A stretch of DNA of 64,000 nucleotides. Origin: Deltaproteobacteria bacterium (GTDB taxonomy: Bacteria > Myxococcota_C > UBA6777). A program made the translations under genes and the position numbers. Positions 44,001-53,447 of this stretch are shown here, piece after piece. Position 1 is the stretch's first letter; every line of letters begins with the position of its first letter. The DNA lies in NCBI GenBank assembly GCA_006226375.1, contig SBHC01000026.1:1-64000 (forward strand), written 5' to 3'. The notes beneath the pieces are model-generated. The model saw nothing but the letters and a program-made list of their open reading frames with translations. It had not been told where the DNA came from and ran no database searches.

Positions 44001-45293
44001 ATGTCCCTAGATGTCGTTGCGTTATGCAAAAATCTCATCGCGATTGACTCCATCAATCCATTCCGAACAGAAATATCACCGACAGGCGAGGTCGTCATTG
44101 ACGGCAAGGAAGAAGAGATCCTCGCCTATTGTGAAGGGTTACTGCAAGACGCAGGCTTTGCAACCCGACGCCAAGACTGTGGCGGCGGACGACAAAATTT
44201 GATCGCAGAAAAAGGAGAAGGAGTCGTCTCTCTGTTGCTGTATGGCCACGTGGATACCGTGGAAGTCAAAGAGGGATGGACCTACGAAGAAGCTCTATCA
44301 CCCGTTGTTCGAACAAGGGAGGTCGATGGGAAGGCCGTTGAAACCCTCGTAGGTTTGGGGTCAAACGACATGAAAGGCGGCGTGGCTGCGATGTTGTGCG
44401 CCGCGATGAAGGCCGAGTTTGATGGCTACAAGCTTAAGGTGGTGTTGGGGTGCGACGAAGAGTTTTGGTCCCTGGGCAGTCATTGTTTGGTCCATGACAG
44501 CGATGTCCTCGACGATGTTGGTCTCATTCTGGTGCCCGAGTTAGGAGAATCCACAGTAGCTCCCAAACCAGGAGAAATGCTCGTAACACTCGGACGTTGT
44601 GGCCGGGCTGAGCTTGTGATTGATGTGCCAGGGACAGGAGGTCATGGAGCCGAACCTCACCGCAGAGACCGCGTCAATGCAGTGACCCAGGCAGCCTATA
44701 TCGCAGTAGCGATCGAGGAATACTCCCACACCTTGCCTGTGTACTATCCCTTTCCAGGAAGCCAACAACATGTGGAGAGCAGCGCCCTGGTAACGCGAAT
44801 CGAAGGGGGCCAAGGGCTGCTTTCCATTCCAGACAAGGCGCAAATTATTGTCAATCGTGTGCTTGTGCCTGGGGAAACCCCGGAGTCTGCCCAAGACGAC
44901 CTCGAAGACTTGCTCCTCCAGCTACGAGAGACAGGGGCCATTCAACCTGTATCTTACGGTGCCCAGGAGCACTGGCCGAGCGTTTCCATCCGGCCTCGCC
45001 CTACCCCACCCCTTCTTCCATACTGCATGGATCCGCAAGAACCCACCATCGCAAGAGCGCTCAAGAGAGTAAAAACTCACGGACCGCTCCAATGTGGGAT
45101 GGGGCTCTCCGTCGCGGATGAAAACCGGTTTGGTGGAGAAGCCAAAAAGCCCGTCCTTGTGATAGGACCGCGCGGTGAAGACTCCCACGCTGCCTACGAA
45201 TGGGTCACCATCCCAAGTTTGCATCGACTTGAATCGACCTACCTGGACCTCATCCAACACGGCAACACCATTCTTCCTATTGAGACAACCTGA
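44001..45293 (+). CDS. M20 metallopeptidase: probable N-acyl-citrulline (ArgE/DapE-like) deacylase
   Basis: This 430-residue enzyme is an M20 dinuclear zinc deacylase. Ligands are visible: His83 and Asp85 (YGHVDTVE), bridging Asp123 (GSNDMKGG), the catalytic Glu pair 153-154 (CDEEFWSLGSH) and a C-terminal His (RGEDSHAAYEWV). By general resemblance it looks like DapE (succinyl-diaminopimelate desuccinylase). It lies directly upstream of argH and beside a carbamoyltransferase of N-acyl type, so its likely job is removing the acyl group from N-acylcitrulline. The start at 44001 gives a normal M20 N-terminus; an upstream GTG at 43965 is a weaker choice. A DapE role remains the alternative. Confidence 0.85.
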   Translation: MSLDVVALCKNLIAIDSINPFRTEISPTGEVVIDGKEEEILAYCEGLLQDAGFATRRQDCGGGRQNLIAEKGEGVVSLLLYGHVDTVEVKEGWTYEEALSPVVRTREVDGKAVETLVGLGSNDMKGGVAAMLCAAMKAEFDGYKLKVVLGCDEEFWSLGSHCLVHDSDVLDDVGLILVPELGESTVAPKPGEMLVTLGRCGRAELVIDVPGTGGHGAEPHRRDRVNAVTQAAYIAVAIEEYSHTLPVYYPFPGSQQHVESSALVTRIEGGQGLLSIPDKAQIIVNRVLVPGETPESAQDDLEDLLLQLRETGAIQPVSYGAQEHWPSVSIRPRPTPPLLPYCMDPQEPTIARALKRVKTHGPLQCGMGLSVADENRFGGEAKKPVLVIGPRGEDSHAAYEWVTIPSLHRLESTYLDLIQHGNTILPIETT

Positions 45294-45324
45294 TAAAACC
45301 CAACACAACAAACAAGGAGACACG

Positions 45325-46719
45325 ATGAGCAAGCTTTGGGGCGGACGTTTTGAGGGCGAAAACGATCAATTGTTCGCGCGATTCAATGAGTCGCTTTCGT
45401 TCGACAAGAGACTATGGCGGGCTGACATCACAGGAAGTCTGGCTTACTCCGAAGGTCTCAAGCACGCTGGTGTCCTGAGTCAAGAAGAAGCGACGACCAT
45501 CCAGGACGGATTGCGCTCCATCTTTGCCGACCTCGAAGCCAACCCCGCCTTGCTTGAGGAAGGTGTCCGCCAAGGAGTGGAGGACATCCATAGCTTTGTG
45601 GAAGGCGAATTGGTTCGTCGTATCGGAGATGTTGGTGGAAAGCTTCACGCTGGTCGGAGTCGAAACGATCAGGTAGCGACGGACCTCCGACTGTTTACCC
45701 GTGATGCCATCCGAAGTGTGCAGGGGCTTGCACGTAACGTTCAACAGGCTCTAGTGGACCTCGCCGAGAACAATCTTGATGTCGCAATCCCTGGCTACAC
45801 ACACCTTCAAAAGGCCCAACCTGTGCTGTTGGCGCATCACATGTTGGCCTACGTTGAGATGCTAGAGAGAGACCTTGAACGACTTGAAGATGCCCATCGA
45901 CGCACCAACCGTTTGCCCCTTGGTTCGGGAGCAATGGCAGGAACCAACTACCACATTGACCGAGAATTTCTAGCCAAAGAGTTGGGCTTTGATAACATCA
46001 GCATCAACAGCATGGATGGAGTTAGCGATCGAGACTATGTCTCCGATGTACTCCATGCTTGCTCTTTAATCATGATGCACCTGAGCCGCCTCTCTGAAGA
46101 CTTGATTGTCTTTGCATCCACCGAGTTCGGCTTCATCGAGATGGGCGACGCTGTTTCAACAGGTTCGTCCATCATGCCCCAAAAGAAAAACCCCGACGCC
46201 CTCGAACTCATCCGAGGCAAAACGGGCCGGGTGTATGGCAACTTGCACTCCTTGCTGACAACATTGAAGGGCCTACCCCTCTGCTACAACAAAGACATGC
46301 AAGAAGACAAAGAGCCTCTCTTTGATACCCTTGATACCGTATCCGATTCGCTCGCAGTGACCACGATTGTCTTGAGAAACACCACCATTCGCAAAGACCG
46401 TTGTTTGCACGCTGCAAGCCGAGACTACCTGAACGCCACCGAGCTGGCTGATTACCTTGTCCGGAAAGGAATCCCTTTCCGTCAGGCTCATGGTGTGGCA
46501 GGACGCTGTGTTTTGCATGCAGTACAAAACCAACTGCAGCTGGAAGAAATGACTCTGGAAACATACCAATCGTTCTCGCCTCAAATCGAAGACGATGTGT
46601 ACGAGGCGTTGTCCTTGGAGTCTGCTTTAGCCGGAAAGAACGTTCCCGGTGGAACAGCCCCCAACCAGGTCAAACAAGCCTTGGCCACCGCCAAAGCAAG
46701 GTTGCAGTCTGCTTCCTAG
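45325..46719 (+). CDS. argH: Argininosuccinate lyase
   Basis: This 464-residue enzyme splits argininosuccinate into arginine and fumarate, the last step of arginine synthesis. It opens with KLWGGRFEGENDQLFARFNE. Conserved blocks are visible: AGRSRNDQVATDLRLF near residue 110, TPGYTHLQKAQP-like (AIPGYTHLQKAQP) near 155, and the fumarase-superfamily signature GSSIMPQKKNPD near 275. AAGGAG is five bases upstream of the ATG. It follows the deacylase by 31 bases, so the two are one unit, and it converges on the hydrolase at the end of the minus-strand arginine genes. Confidence 0.97.
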   Translation: MSKLWGGRFEGENDQLFARFNESLSFDKRLWRADITGSLAYSEGLKHAGVLSQEEATTIQDGLRSIFADLEANPALLEEGVRQGVEDIHSFVEGELVRRIGDVGGKLHAGRSRNDQVATDLRLFTRDAIRSVQGLARNVQQALVDLAENNLDVAIPGYTHLQKAQPVLLAHHMLAYVEMLERDLERLEDAHRRTNRLPLGSGAMAGTNYHIDREFLAKELGFDNISINSMDGVSDRDYVSDVLHACSLIMMHLSRLSEDLIVFASTEFGFIEMGDAVSTGSSIMPQKKNPDALELIRGKTGRVYGNLHSLLTTLKGLPLCYNKDMQEDKEPLFDTLDTVSDSLAVTTIVLRNTTIRKDRCLHAASRDYLNATELADYLVRKGIPFRQAHGVAGRCVLHAVQNQLQLEEMTLETYQSFSPQIEDDVYEALSLESALAGKNVPGGTAPNQVKQALATAKARLQSAS

Positions 46720-46728
46720 CTTCCACCC

Positions 46729-47760
46729 TTATTTCTTGCTTTTGACAACCTCACCAGCTTTCCCCAAAGGCTCCAGCACCGCTTGGGTCGCCCCTGTTTC
46801 CCCGTAGGCAAACTCCTTAATGAAAGCAGCCACTGCGTTTTGGGTGGCCACCTGCACAGCGATGGTTGGGTCTTTGTTGGTTTCCAAAAGGTCGGAGTGT
46901 TGGGCGTCTTGAAGCCCCAAGAAGAAGACGGTTCCCGTGAAAGACTCGTACATCTTCACGCTGACATCGTACTGGAGCACTTCATCTTTTTTCCCATGAA
47001 TGATTAGCGTCGGGGGTCCGACTTTCGAAGGCTCCGACTCTTTGAACACAACAGCATTGAGGTTGGTCGCTGGTGCAACAAGGACGGAAGCCATCACCCG
47101 CTTCTCGGTGCAGCAGGCAAACCTTGTCCAACCCAGCACGGTAGCTCCACCTAGGGAATGGCCCAAGGCCACGATTTTGGAGGGGTCAAACCTGCGGAAG
47201 AGAGGGCTGGTTTCATCCTTCCCTTGCTCCAGGATTTTGTCCAAAACAAAGGTCAAGTCAGAGGGTTGTTGCTCCAGATCAAACATACCTGCTGGCGCGC
47301 CAGCCGGAGCGTCACGATGGGTCATGGGAAAGCGAGGAGCAACCACGGTGATCCCCTGGCTGGCAAGGTATGCGGCAAAGGTCCTAAGTTTCTCGGGATG
47401 ACCACCCAAGCCATGTGCAACCATCAGCAAGGGATACGTTCCGGCTTGCTCCTCCTTCATCACACCTGTCCAAACCCACACCTTAAAGGTCCGCTCCTCT
47501 GCGCCAGGCTCTCCTTTAACAGCCGGAGTTTTTCGAGAGGTATCGACAAACTCAAGAGTAAACATCGCAGGCTTGTCTTGGCTTACTGGCTTGGGCGGGG
47601 TTGTGTTGGAGTTGTTGGCATTGCTTGAGGCAGAATTGTTCGTGTTGTTCTTGTTGCTGGTAGAGTTGTTGTTCGAATCCGATGTCGAAGAACAATGAGC
47701 TCCGAAAAAGCCCAGCCCCAGAAGAAACGTAACAACCAAGAAGCGCTTCCAAACCATCAT
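46729..47760 (-). CDS. Alpha/beta-hydrolase lipoprotein
   Basis: The 343-residue product has a lipobox GAH-C (Cys23), a long Ser/Asn linker (about residues 24-60), and an alpha/beta hydrolase of the cutinase/platelet-activating-factor hydrolase-like type. The nucleophile elbow GHSLGG, the Asp in HGKKDEVLQ and the His in AQHSDL give a full triad; MVAHGLGGHPEK forms the oxyanion region. An esterase or lipase on the outside of the cell is likely. It is 94 bases downstream of argB, on the same strand, but is functionally unrelated and may only ride along. Confidence 0.88.
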   Translation of the reverse strand: MMVWKRFLVVTFLLGLGFFGAHCSSTSDSNNNSTSNKNNTNNSASSNANNSNTTPPKPVSQDKPAMFTLEFVDTSRKTPAVKGEPGAEERTFKVWVWTGVMKEEQAGTYPLLMVAHGLGGHPEKLRTFAAYLASQGITVVAPRFPMTHRDAPAGAPAGMFDLEQQPSDLTFVLDKILEQGKDETSPLFRRFDPSKIVALGHSLGGATVLGWTRFACCTEKRVMASVLVAPATNLNAVVFKESEPSKVGPPTLIIHGKKDEVLQYDVSVKMYESFTGTVFFLGLQDAQHSDLLETNKDPTIAVQVATQNAVAAFIKEFAYGETGATQAVLEPLGKAGEVVKSKK

Positions 47761-47854
47761 ACCCGCTGCCCTTTTCGTCAGAGATAGAACGTAGAACCTG
47801 TGCCCATGCTCACCTTGATGTGGGAAGTTGTCAAGATCTTCGATAGGAAGTGAC

Positions 47855-48760
47855 CTACCTCTCTTGGGAAGAGATCATTGTACCAGAGCCTGACAGGGTG
47901 AAGATCTCCTGGAGCATCACATTTTCGCGTCTGCCGTTGAGAATGTGGGCGGCTTTGACGCCACGCTTTAACAAGTCGATAATGGCGTAGATTTTGGGCA
48001 TCATACCCGCTCCCACACCCTTGGACTTGTACATAGCTTCGGCTTCCTCAAGTGTCATTCTGGAGATAAGAGATGACTTGTCCTCAAAGTCCCTGTAGAT
48101 GCCGTCCACATCACTGAGCAACAACAGTTTCTCTGCGTTCAATTCGACGGCAATTTCCGCAGCGATGGTGTCAGCGTTGATGTTGTAGACGTTGCCTTCG
48201 TCGTCTGCACCCAAGGAAGAGAGAACAGGGACATACCCTTCGTTAAGTAAGATTTTGAGCAAGCGGGCGTCGATCTCTACGATGTCACCAACATGACCGT
48301 AATCCACCATCTTGCGCTCTCCCGTGGTTCGGTCCGTGACAGGCTGCTCTTTGCGACGCTTTGCGCGAATGATGTTCCCGGCCAAGCCCGACAAACCGAC
48401 AGACGGAATCCCCAACCGACGGAGGGTAGAGAGAATCTCGGTGTTGATTTTGCCCATAAACACCATCTTTGCGAGATCGAGCGTTTCACTATCGGTGACC
48501 CGTCTCCCGTTGATGATGGTTTGCTCTACGCCCATTTGTTCGGCCAAATGGGTCAGCTGCTTTCCACCTCCATGGATCACAACAATGAAGAAACCCACCT
48601 GATGGAACAGAGCCACTTCTTCCATGATGGAGTGGAGCAACGTTGAATCTTCAGTGACCTTGCCGCTCAGCTTCACAATAAAGACGCTTCCCTTAAATTT
48701 CTGGATGAAAGGGAGGGCTTCACGAAGCAAAGCAACGCGTTCTTGGCTTGTATCAGACAT
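47855..48760 (-). CDS. argB: N-acylglutamate kinase (ArgB family)
   Basis: This 301-residue enzyme of the amino-acid kinase family phosphorylates N-acetyl- (or N-succinyl-) glutamate. The glycine-rich nucleotide loop VIHGGGKQLTHLAEQ is near residue 60. The substrate loop GLSGLAGNIIRAKRR is near 143, and LLLSDVDGIYRDFED is near 212. The first strand reads VFIVKLSGKV, which differs from the common V-K-Y-G-G-N start and fits the branch of kinases found with N-acylornithine carbamoyltransferases. AAAGGA precedes the ATG. It is the last arginine gene of the minus-strand operon, 74 bases after argF'. Confidence 0.93.
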   Translation of the reverse strand: MSDTSQERVALLREALPFIQKFKGSVFIVKLSGKVTEDSTLLHSIMEEVALFHQVGFFIVVIHGGGKQLTHLAEQMGVEQTIINGRRVTDSETLDLAKMVFMGKINTEILSTLRRLGIPSVGLSGLAGNIIRAKRRKEQPVTDRTTGERKMVDYGHVGDIVEIDARLLKILLNEGYVPVLSSLGADDEGNVYNINADTIAAEIAVELNAEKLLLLSDVDGIYRDFEDKSSLISRMTLEEAEAMYKSKGVGAGMMPKIYAIIDLLKRGVKAAHILNGRRENVMLQEIFTLSGSGTMISSQER

Positions 48761-48834
48761 GGAAGGGGTCCTTTTTGGAGAGAATAGAGAAAAAGGAGCT
48801 TGGAAGGCAGAACAAACTTGTTGAGAAGAGCAGA

Positions 48835-49878
48835 TTAACCGTTGTTCAGGTACACCGACATCATGGTTTTTTGGAAGTGAAGTCGGTTTTCGGCTTCGTC
48901 CACCACAACAGAGTGAGGACCATCCAGAACTTCATCTCCAACCACAACATTCCGGCGGACAGGCAGACAATGCATGAACAAGCCGTTGTTGGTGCGGCTC
49001 ATCACGTCGCCCGAGATCATCCAATCTCTGTACGCCTTGCGCATCTCGACTTCTTCGTCCAAACGACCGTAGTATTGGAGGCTTCCCCAGGACTTGGCGT
49101 AAATCACATCTGCATCAGTAGCGGCTTCGTTCAAATCATGGGAGATGCTGAAGGAACCACCTGCGGCCTCGGCTCTTGCTTTGGCATCGTCCATCAAGGA
49201 CTGATCCAACAAGAATTCTGGGGGACAAGCCAATGTCACGTGGGCCCCCAGCTGCGAGGAAGCCAGAGCAAAGGAGTTCGGAACAGCCATGGGCAACGCT
49301 TTGGGGTGATAAGCCCACGACAACACGACCTTTCGACCTGCAACAGAGCCAAGCTTTTCCTTGATGGTCATCATGTCAGCGCCCCCCTGCATGGGGTGAT
49401 GAGTGGCCGATTCCATGTTCAAGATAGGCACCGGGCTGTACTTGGAGAACGCGCTCAACACAGGCTCGGTTTTGTCTTCTTCGTAATCCGACATAGAGGG
49501 AAAGCATCGCACTGCAATTGCATCAGCGTAGGAAGCCAAGACAGGAATAGCTTCCTTAATGTGCTCTGCGTTGGCGCCGTCCATGACAATGCCTTCGCGA
49601 TGCTCCAGGTTCCAAACCCCTTTGCCAATCTCCAAAAGAACTTCTTCACCACCAAGTTGACGTACACCCACAACCATTGACGTCCGGGTCCGCAAGGAGG
49701 GGTTGAAAAAGAGCAGAATCACGCTCTTGCCATCCAGGGGTTTGCCGTAGGAGGCGCTCCCTTGCTTTTGTGCAATCGCAAGGTCCAACAGCGCTTCAAA
49801 CTGTTCACGGGAAAGATCCCCGGTGGACAGGTAGGAAGAACCTTTAAGCTCGGCAAGAATAGGATTCAACTCTGACAT
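48835..49878 (-). CDS. argF': N-acyl-ornithine carbamoyltransferase, probably N-succinylornithine type
   Basis: This 347-residue enzyme makes N-acylcitrulline from N-acylornithine and carbamoyl phosphate. Carbamoyl-phosphate loop FFNPSLRTRTS is at residues 57-67, not the S-T-R-T-R of ordinary OTC. The N-acyl family blocks VMDGANAEHIKEAIPV (98-113), SPVPILNMESATHHPMQ, SWAYHPKALPMAVPNSFA and TNNGLFMHCLPVRRN are all present. From memory, the acetylornithine enzyme of Xanthomonas has Glu92 where Bacteroides N-succinylornithine transcarbamylase has Pro90, and changing that Glu to Ala, Ser or Pro moves the specificity to succinylornithine. The aligned residue here is Ala104. EAIPV and AVPNSFA also match the succinyl type. 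The reading of specificity is an inference; that this is not a plain OTC is clear. Confidence 0.92.
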   Translation of the reverse strand: MSELNPILAELKGSSYLSTGDLSREQFEALLDLAIAQKQGSASYGKPLDGKSVILLFFNPSLRTRTSMVVGVRQLGGEEVLLEIGKGVWNLEHREGIVMDGANAEHIKEAIPVLASYADAIAVRCFPSMSDYEEDKTEPVLSAFSKYSPVPILNMESATHHPMQGGADMMTIKEKLGSVAGRKVVLSWAYHPKALPMAVPNSFALASSQLGAHVTLACPPEFLLDQSLMDDAKARAEAAGGSFSISHDLNEAATDADVIYAKSWGSLQYYGRLDEEVEMRKAYRDWMISGDVMSRTNNGLFMHCLPVRRNVVVGDEVLDGPHSVVVDEAENRLHFQKTMMSVYLNNG

Positions 49879-49924
49879 CAGTTACTCCAATCACGTGTGC
49901 AAAGTATATGCAAAAGAACAAAGA

Positions 49925-51085
49925 TCAGGAAGAAAATTGAGAGAGAACATCCAGGAACAGATCAATCTCAGGTCGCTTAAGAGTCAACGGGGGCAACAAA
50001 CGTAGCACATTGGGGACACTGGAGGTCCCCGTGATGATGTGATGCTCCATCAAAAAGTCCCGAATGACCGAGGCTTGCACCTCGAACTCAATCCCCACCA
50101 AGAAGCCCAAGCCGTGGGTCGCCTTCACGATAGGAAGCTCATTTAACTTGGCTCGTAGGTAGGCACTTTGTTCTTGCACATTCCCGATCAGATTGTCCTG
50201 CTGGATCGTATGAACCGTGGCAAGCAAAGCGGCTGAAGCAACCGGTCCAGCGCCAAAGGTAGTGCCGAGGTCTCCGTAACCCACATGACTTGCGACATCA
50301 TCGCTCACCAACAAGGCTCCCATGGGGATGCCGCTCGCGATGGCTTTGGCCAAGCAAATGATGTCGGGGAGGACTCCGTGATGAGGGGCAAAGAAGAATT
50401 GACCCGTTCGTCCCATCCCGGTTTGAATCTCATCAAAGACCAACATCGCTCCGTACTTGTCACACAAGTCCCGGAGGCCCTTAAAGTACGCAGGCGGCGC
50501 AGAGCGTGCGCCGTACATGCTCTGTACGGGCTCCAACATCACCCCGGCGGTCTTGTCCGACATCATCGACTCAAGCGCATCCAAATCTCCGAAGGGAGCG
50601 AACAAGTGGTCGCTGACTCGGGGAGAAAACGCCTCTCGGTACTTGGCCATCCCCGTCGCAGAAAGAGTACCGATGGTCCTGCCGTGGAAGCTTCCCTCAA
50701 AGGTGATAACTTCTGGGCGGCCGGTCACCTTTCGGACAAGCTTGATCGCGTTGTCGTTGGCCTCAGCGCCGGAGTTAATAAAGAAAGCGTTCTTCAAACC
50801 CTGAGGCGCTACGGAGCAGAGAGCTTCTGCAGCAAGAGCGCGGGTCTCGTTGTAGACAACGTTGGAGTAGAAGATTAGCTCCGAGGCCTGCTTTTGGATG
50901 GCATGCACGACATTGGGATGACAATGTCCTGTCGCAACAACAGCGTGACCTCCGTAAAGATCCAGATACTTCTGCCCTTCTGAGGTGTAGACCCACACAT
51001 CTTCCCCACGCACAATCGACATGGGGTATTTTTGGTAGGTTTTCAGTTGGCAGGACTCTTCCAATTCAAACATGTTCCGAGACAT
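49925..51085 (-). CDS. argD: N-acylornithine aminotransferase
   Basis: The 386-residue PLP enzyme belongs to class III aminotransferases of ArgD type. The phosphate-binding region reads FINSGAEANDNAIKLVRK, the Asp-containing motif MLVFDEIQTGMGRTGQ, and the Lys is in IICLAKAIASGIPMGAL. It converts N-acylglutamate semialdehyde to N-acylornithine. In other genomes the same enzyme can also serve in succinylornithine or lysine pathways, so acyl preference cannot be read. The start at 51085 has AAAGGGA upstream; the frame continues further without a good site. Confidence 0.94.
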   Translation of the reverse strand: MSRNMFELEESCQLKTYQKYPMSIVRGEDVWVYTSEGQKYLDLYGGHAVVATGHCHPNVVHAIQKQASELIFYSNVVYNETRALAAEALCSVAPQGLKNAFFINSGAEANDNAIKLVRKVTGRPEVITFEGSFHGRTIGTLSATGMAKYREAFSPRVSDHLFAPFGDLDALESMMSDKTAGVMLEPVQSMYGARSAPPAYFKGLRDLCDKYGAMLVFDEIQTGMGRTGQFFFAPHHGVLPDIICLAKAIASGIPMGALLVSDDVASHVGYGDLGTTFGAGPVASAALLATVHTIQQDNLIGNVQEQSAYLRAKLNELPIVKATHGLGFLVGIEFEVQASVIRDFLMEHHIITGTSSVPNVLRLLPPLTLKRPEIDLFLDVLSQFSS

Positions 51086-51160
51086 GGTTTTCCCTTTCGC
51101 ATGGTTCCACACCGCTCCATCCCATACGCTTTGGAACGCGAGTGAGGAACTTCCCTGTCG

Positions 51161-52189
51161 CTATGGATGGGTTCCTGGAACCATCAAGCCCGTCCCCTCG
51201 GGATATCCGCACATCACATTGAAGTTTTGGATGGCTTGACCAGAAGCACCCTTTACAAGGTTGTCGATGGTAGCAAAAACAGTAACATCCTGTCCATCCA
51301 CAGCCCATCCGATATCCGCAAAGTTGGACTGTTTCACCCAGTTGGTGTTGGGCGAACCTCCCACCAATCGAACAAAGGGATGGCCTTCGTAGAATTCACG
51401 GAACAGATCACCGACCTGTTCTTCCGTCATGACTTCCTTTGTCGAGAGATAGATAGAGGCAAAGATCCCCCGAACCATCGGCGCCGAGTGGGTTTGGAAG
51501 GTCAAGCGTCCATCCCAAGAGGGGTTTAATTCCTGAAGGGCCTGAACAATTTCGGGCTGGTGACGATGATTAAACATTTTGTAGGCATAAAAGCTGTTCG
51601 CCCGGCTGGGATGATGCGTACCCGCGCTGGGTTTGATACCCGAGCCGGAGGAGCCGGTCTTTGCATCCACAATGACTCGACCTTCGATGACATCAGCCTG
51701 AACCAAGGGAGCCAAGCCCAAAATGGAGGCCGTGGCAAAACATCCAGGGCACGCAACCCTAGAAGATAGCTGCACAGCTTCCCGATTGAGTTCGGTCAGT
51801 CCATACACAAACTCGGACTGCAGCAGGAACGAGGTATGCTCACCATAATACTCGGCAAACACATCCGGATCCTTAAGTCGGTAGTCCCCGGCCAGATCGA
51901 TGATTTTGACCCGGATGGGTATATCAGGAACAAGGTTCATGCTCTGGCTGTGAGGAAGACCCAAGAAGATAACATCGACTTCCTTCCAAGCCTCTGAGAA
52001 GGAAGAAGGCTGGAACACCAGATCGGTGAACCCACGAAGGTTGGGGTGTACTTCATCAACACGCTTTCCCTCTTGGGAGTGGGCGGTCACCCAAACAACT
52101 TCAGCATAGGGATGAACCAACAAACGACGAAGCAGTTCGCTCCCTCCGTATCCCGATCCTCCGACGATTCCAACCTTTTGCACCTTCAT
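51161..52189 (-). CDS. argC: N-acyl-gamma-glutamyl-phosphate reductase
   Basis: This 342-residue NADPH-dependent reductase has the nucleotide motif GIVGGSGYGGSELLRRL at the start. The catalytic Cys is in VACPGCFATASILG near residue 145, and the substrate region is GSSGSGIKPSAGTHH with HRHQPEI. Length is standard. AGGAG stands seven bases upstream of the ATG. It lies 49 bases after argG and 75 bases before argD on the same strand, so it is an internal gene of the arginine operon. Confidence 0.96.
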   Translation of the reverse strand: MKVQKVGIVGGSGYGGSELLRRLLVHPYAEVVWVTAHSQEGKRVDEVHPNLRGFTDLVFQPSSFSEAWKEVDVIFLGLPHSQSMNLVPDIPIRVKIIDLAGDYRLKDPDVFAEYYGEHTSFLLQSEFVYGLTELNREAVQLSSRVACPGCFATASILGLAPLVQADVIEGRVIVDAKTGSSGSGIKPSAGTHHPSRANSFYAYKMFNHRHQPEIVQALQELNPSWDGRLTFQTHSAPMVRGIFASIYLSTKEVMTEEQVGDLFREFYEGHPFVRLVGGSPNTNWVKQSNFADIGWAVDGQDVTVFATIDNLVKGASGQAIQNFNVMCGYPEGTGLMVPGTHP

Positions 52190-52238
52190 TCGATGCTCCT
52201 TCCTTCACAAACTTCCAAAACCCAGTTCCCCAACCAAC

Positions 52239-53447
52239 CTACTTCTGCTGCATCATCGAGTTGAGACGAAGGCGAAGAGAGTTCAACTTGATAAAGCCTT
52301 CCGCATCGCGTTGGTCGTAGACACTGTCCTTCTCAAAGGTTGCAAACTCCTCGGAGTACAACGAGAAGGGTGACTTGCGGCCGACAACAATGCAGTTTCC
52401 TTTGTACAATTTCACACGGGTGGTTCCAGTGACGTGTTTCTGGGATTCGGTGACCATGGCGCGAATCACGTCAAATTCAGGAGAGAACCAGAAGCCGTAA
52501 TAGATCATTTCGGAGATTCGGGTGTTGAGGGAATCACGCAGACGCATCACTTCGCGGTCCATGGTGATCGATTCCAAAGCCCGGTGAGCGGACATCAACA
52601 CGGTCGCTCCAGGAGTTTCGTACACACCGCGAGACTTCATACCGACGAAGCGGTTCTCGACAATATCAATGCGACCAACTCCATGCTCCCCAGCGACGTC
52701 GTTGAGATGATCCAACAACTCAAACGGACCCATCGCCTTACCATCGACAGCAACCGGGACACCTTTCTCAAAGTCGATTTCCAGGTATTGCGCCTGATCA
52801 GGGGTCTTCTCAAGAGGATTGACGAGAACATACAAATCGTCAGGGGGCTCGTTCCAAGGATCTTCAAGCACGCCACCCTCAAAGCTGATGTGCATGACAT
52901 TGCGGTCCATGGAGTAGGGTTTCTGGTGAGAAGCAACCACAGGAAGGTTGTTGTTCTTGCAGTAATCCAACAGATCCGAGCGAGACGAGAACTCCCAGTG
53001 ACGCCAGGGAGCGATGACCTTGATGTCAGGCTTCAACGCGTAATAGGTCAACTCAAAGCGAACTTGATCGTTGCCTTTTCCAGTCGCGCCGTGAGCGACC
53101 GCGTCCGCTCCTTCAGCGATGGCGATTTCGATATGTCGCTTGGCAATCAAGGGACGAGCCAGGGAAGTCCCCATCAAGTACAAATCTTCGTACTTGGCGT
53201 TGGCCTGGATGGCAAAGAACACATAATCCCGGACAAATTCTTCCCGAAGGTCTTCGATGTACATCTTGGAAGCGCCAGTTTTTTTGGCCTTCTCATCCAA
53301 GCCTGTCAATTCATCTTTCTGACCAACATCTGCGCAATATCCGACCACTTCACAGTTGTAGGTGTCTTTCATCCAGTGAAGCATGACGGAGGTGTCCAGA
53401 CCACCCGAATATGCCAAGATGACCTTCTTTACGGAATCATGAGCCAT
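52239..53447 (-). CDS. argG: Argininosuccinate synthase
   Basis: This 402-residue ATP-dependent enzyme joins citrulline and aspartate. The P-loop [15 protein letters not shown] is near residue 12. The block [20 protein letters not shown] near 118 and the substrate motif [20 protein letters not shown] near 290 are canonical. It is the first structural gene of the minus-strand arginine operon. AGGAAGGG precedes the ATG. A 42-codon upstream frame overlaps its start codon by 11 bases. Confidence 0.97.
   Translation of the reverse strand: MAHDSVKKVILAYSGGLDTSVMLHWMKDTYNCEVVGYCADVGQKDELTGLDEKAKKTGASKMYIEDLREEFVRDYVFFAIQANAKYEDLYLMGTSLARPLIAKRHIEIAIAEGADAVAHGATGKGNDQVRFELTYYALKPDIKVIAPWRHWEFSSRSDLLDYCKNNNLPVVASHQKPYSMDRNVMHISFEGGVLEDPWNEPPDDLYVLVNPLEKTPDQAQYLEIDFEKGVPVAVDGKAMGPFELLDHLNDVAGEHGVGRIDIVENRFVGMKSRGVYETPGATVLMSAHRALESITMDREVMRLRDSLNTRISEMIYYGFWFSPEFDVIRAMVTESQKHVTGTTRVKLYKGNCIVVGRKSPFSLYSEEFATFEKDSVYDQRDAEGFIKLNSLRLRLNSMMQQK

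Noticed and set aside
43584..44107. Two overlapping minus-strand frames before the deacylase
   Set aside because: They overlap each other and the deacylase start, lack ribosome sites and resemble no family.
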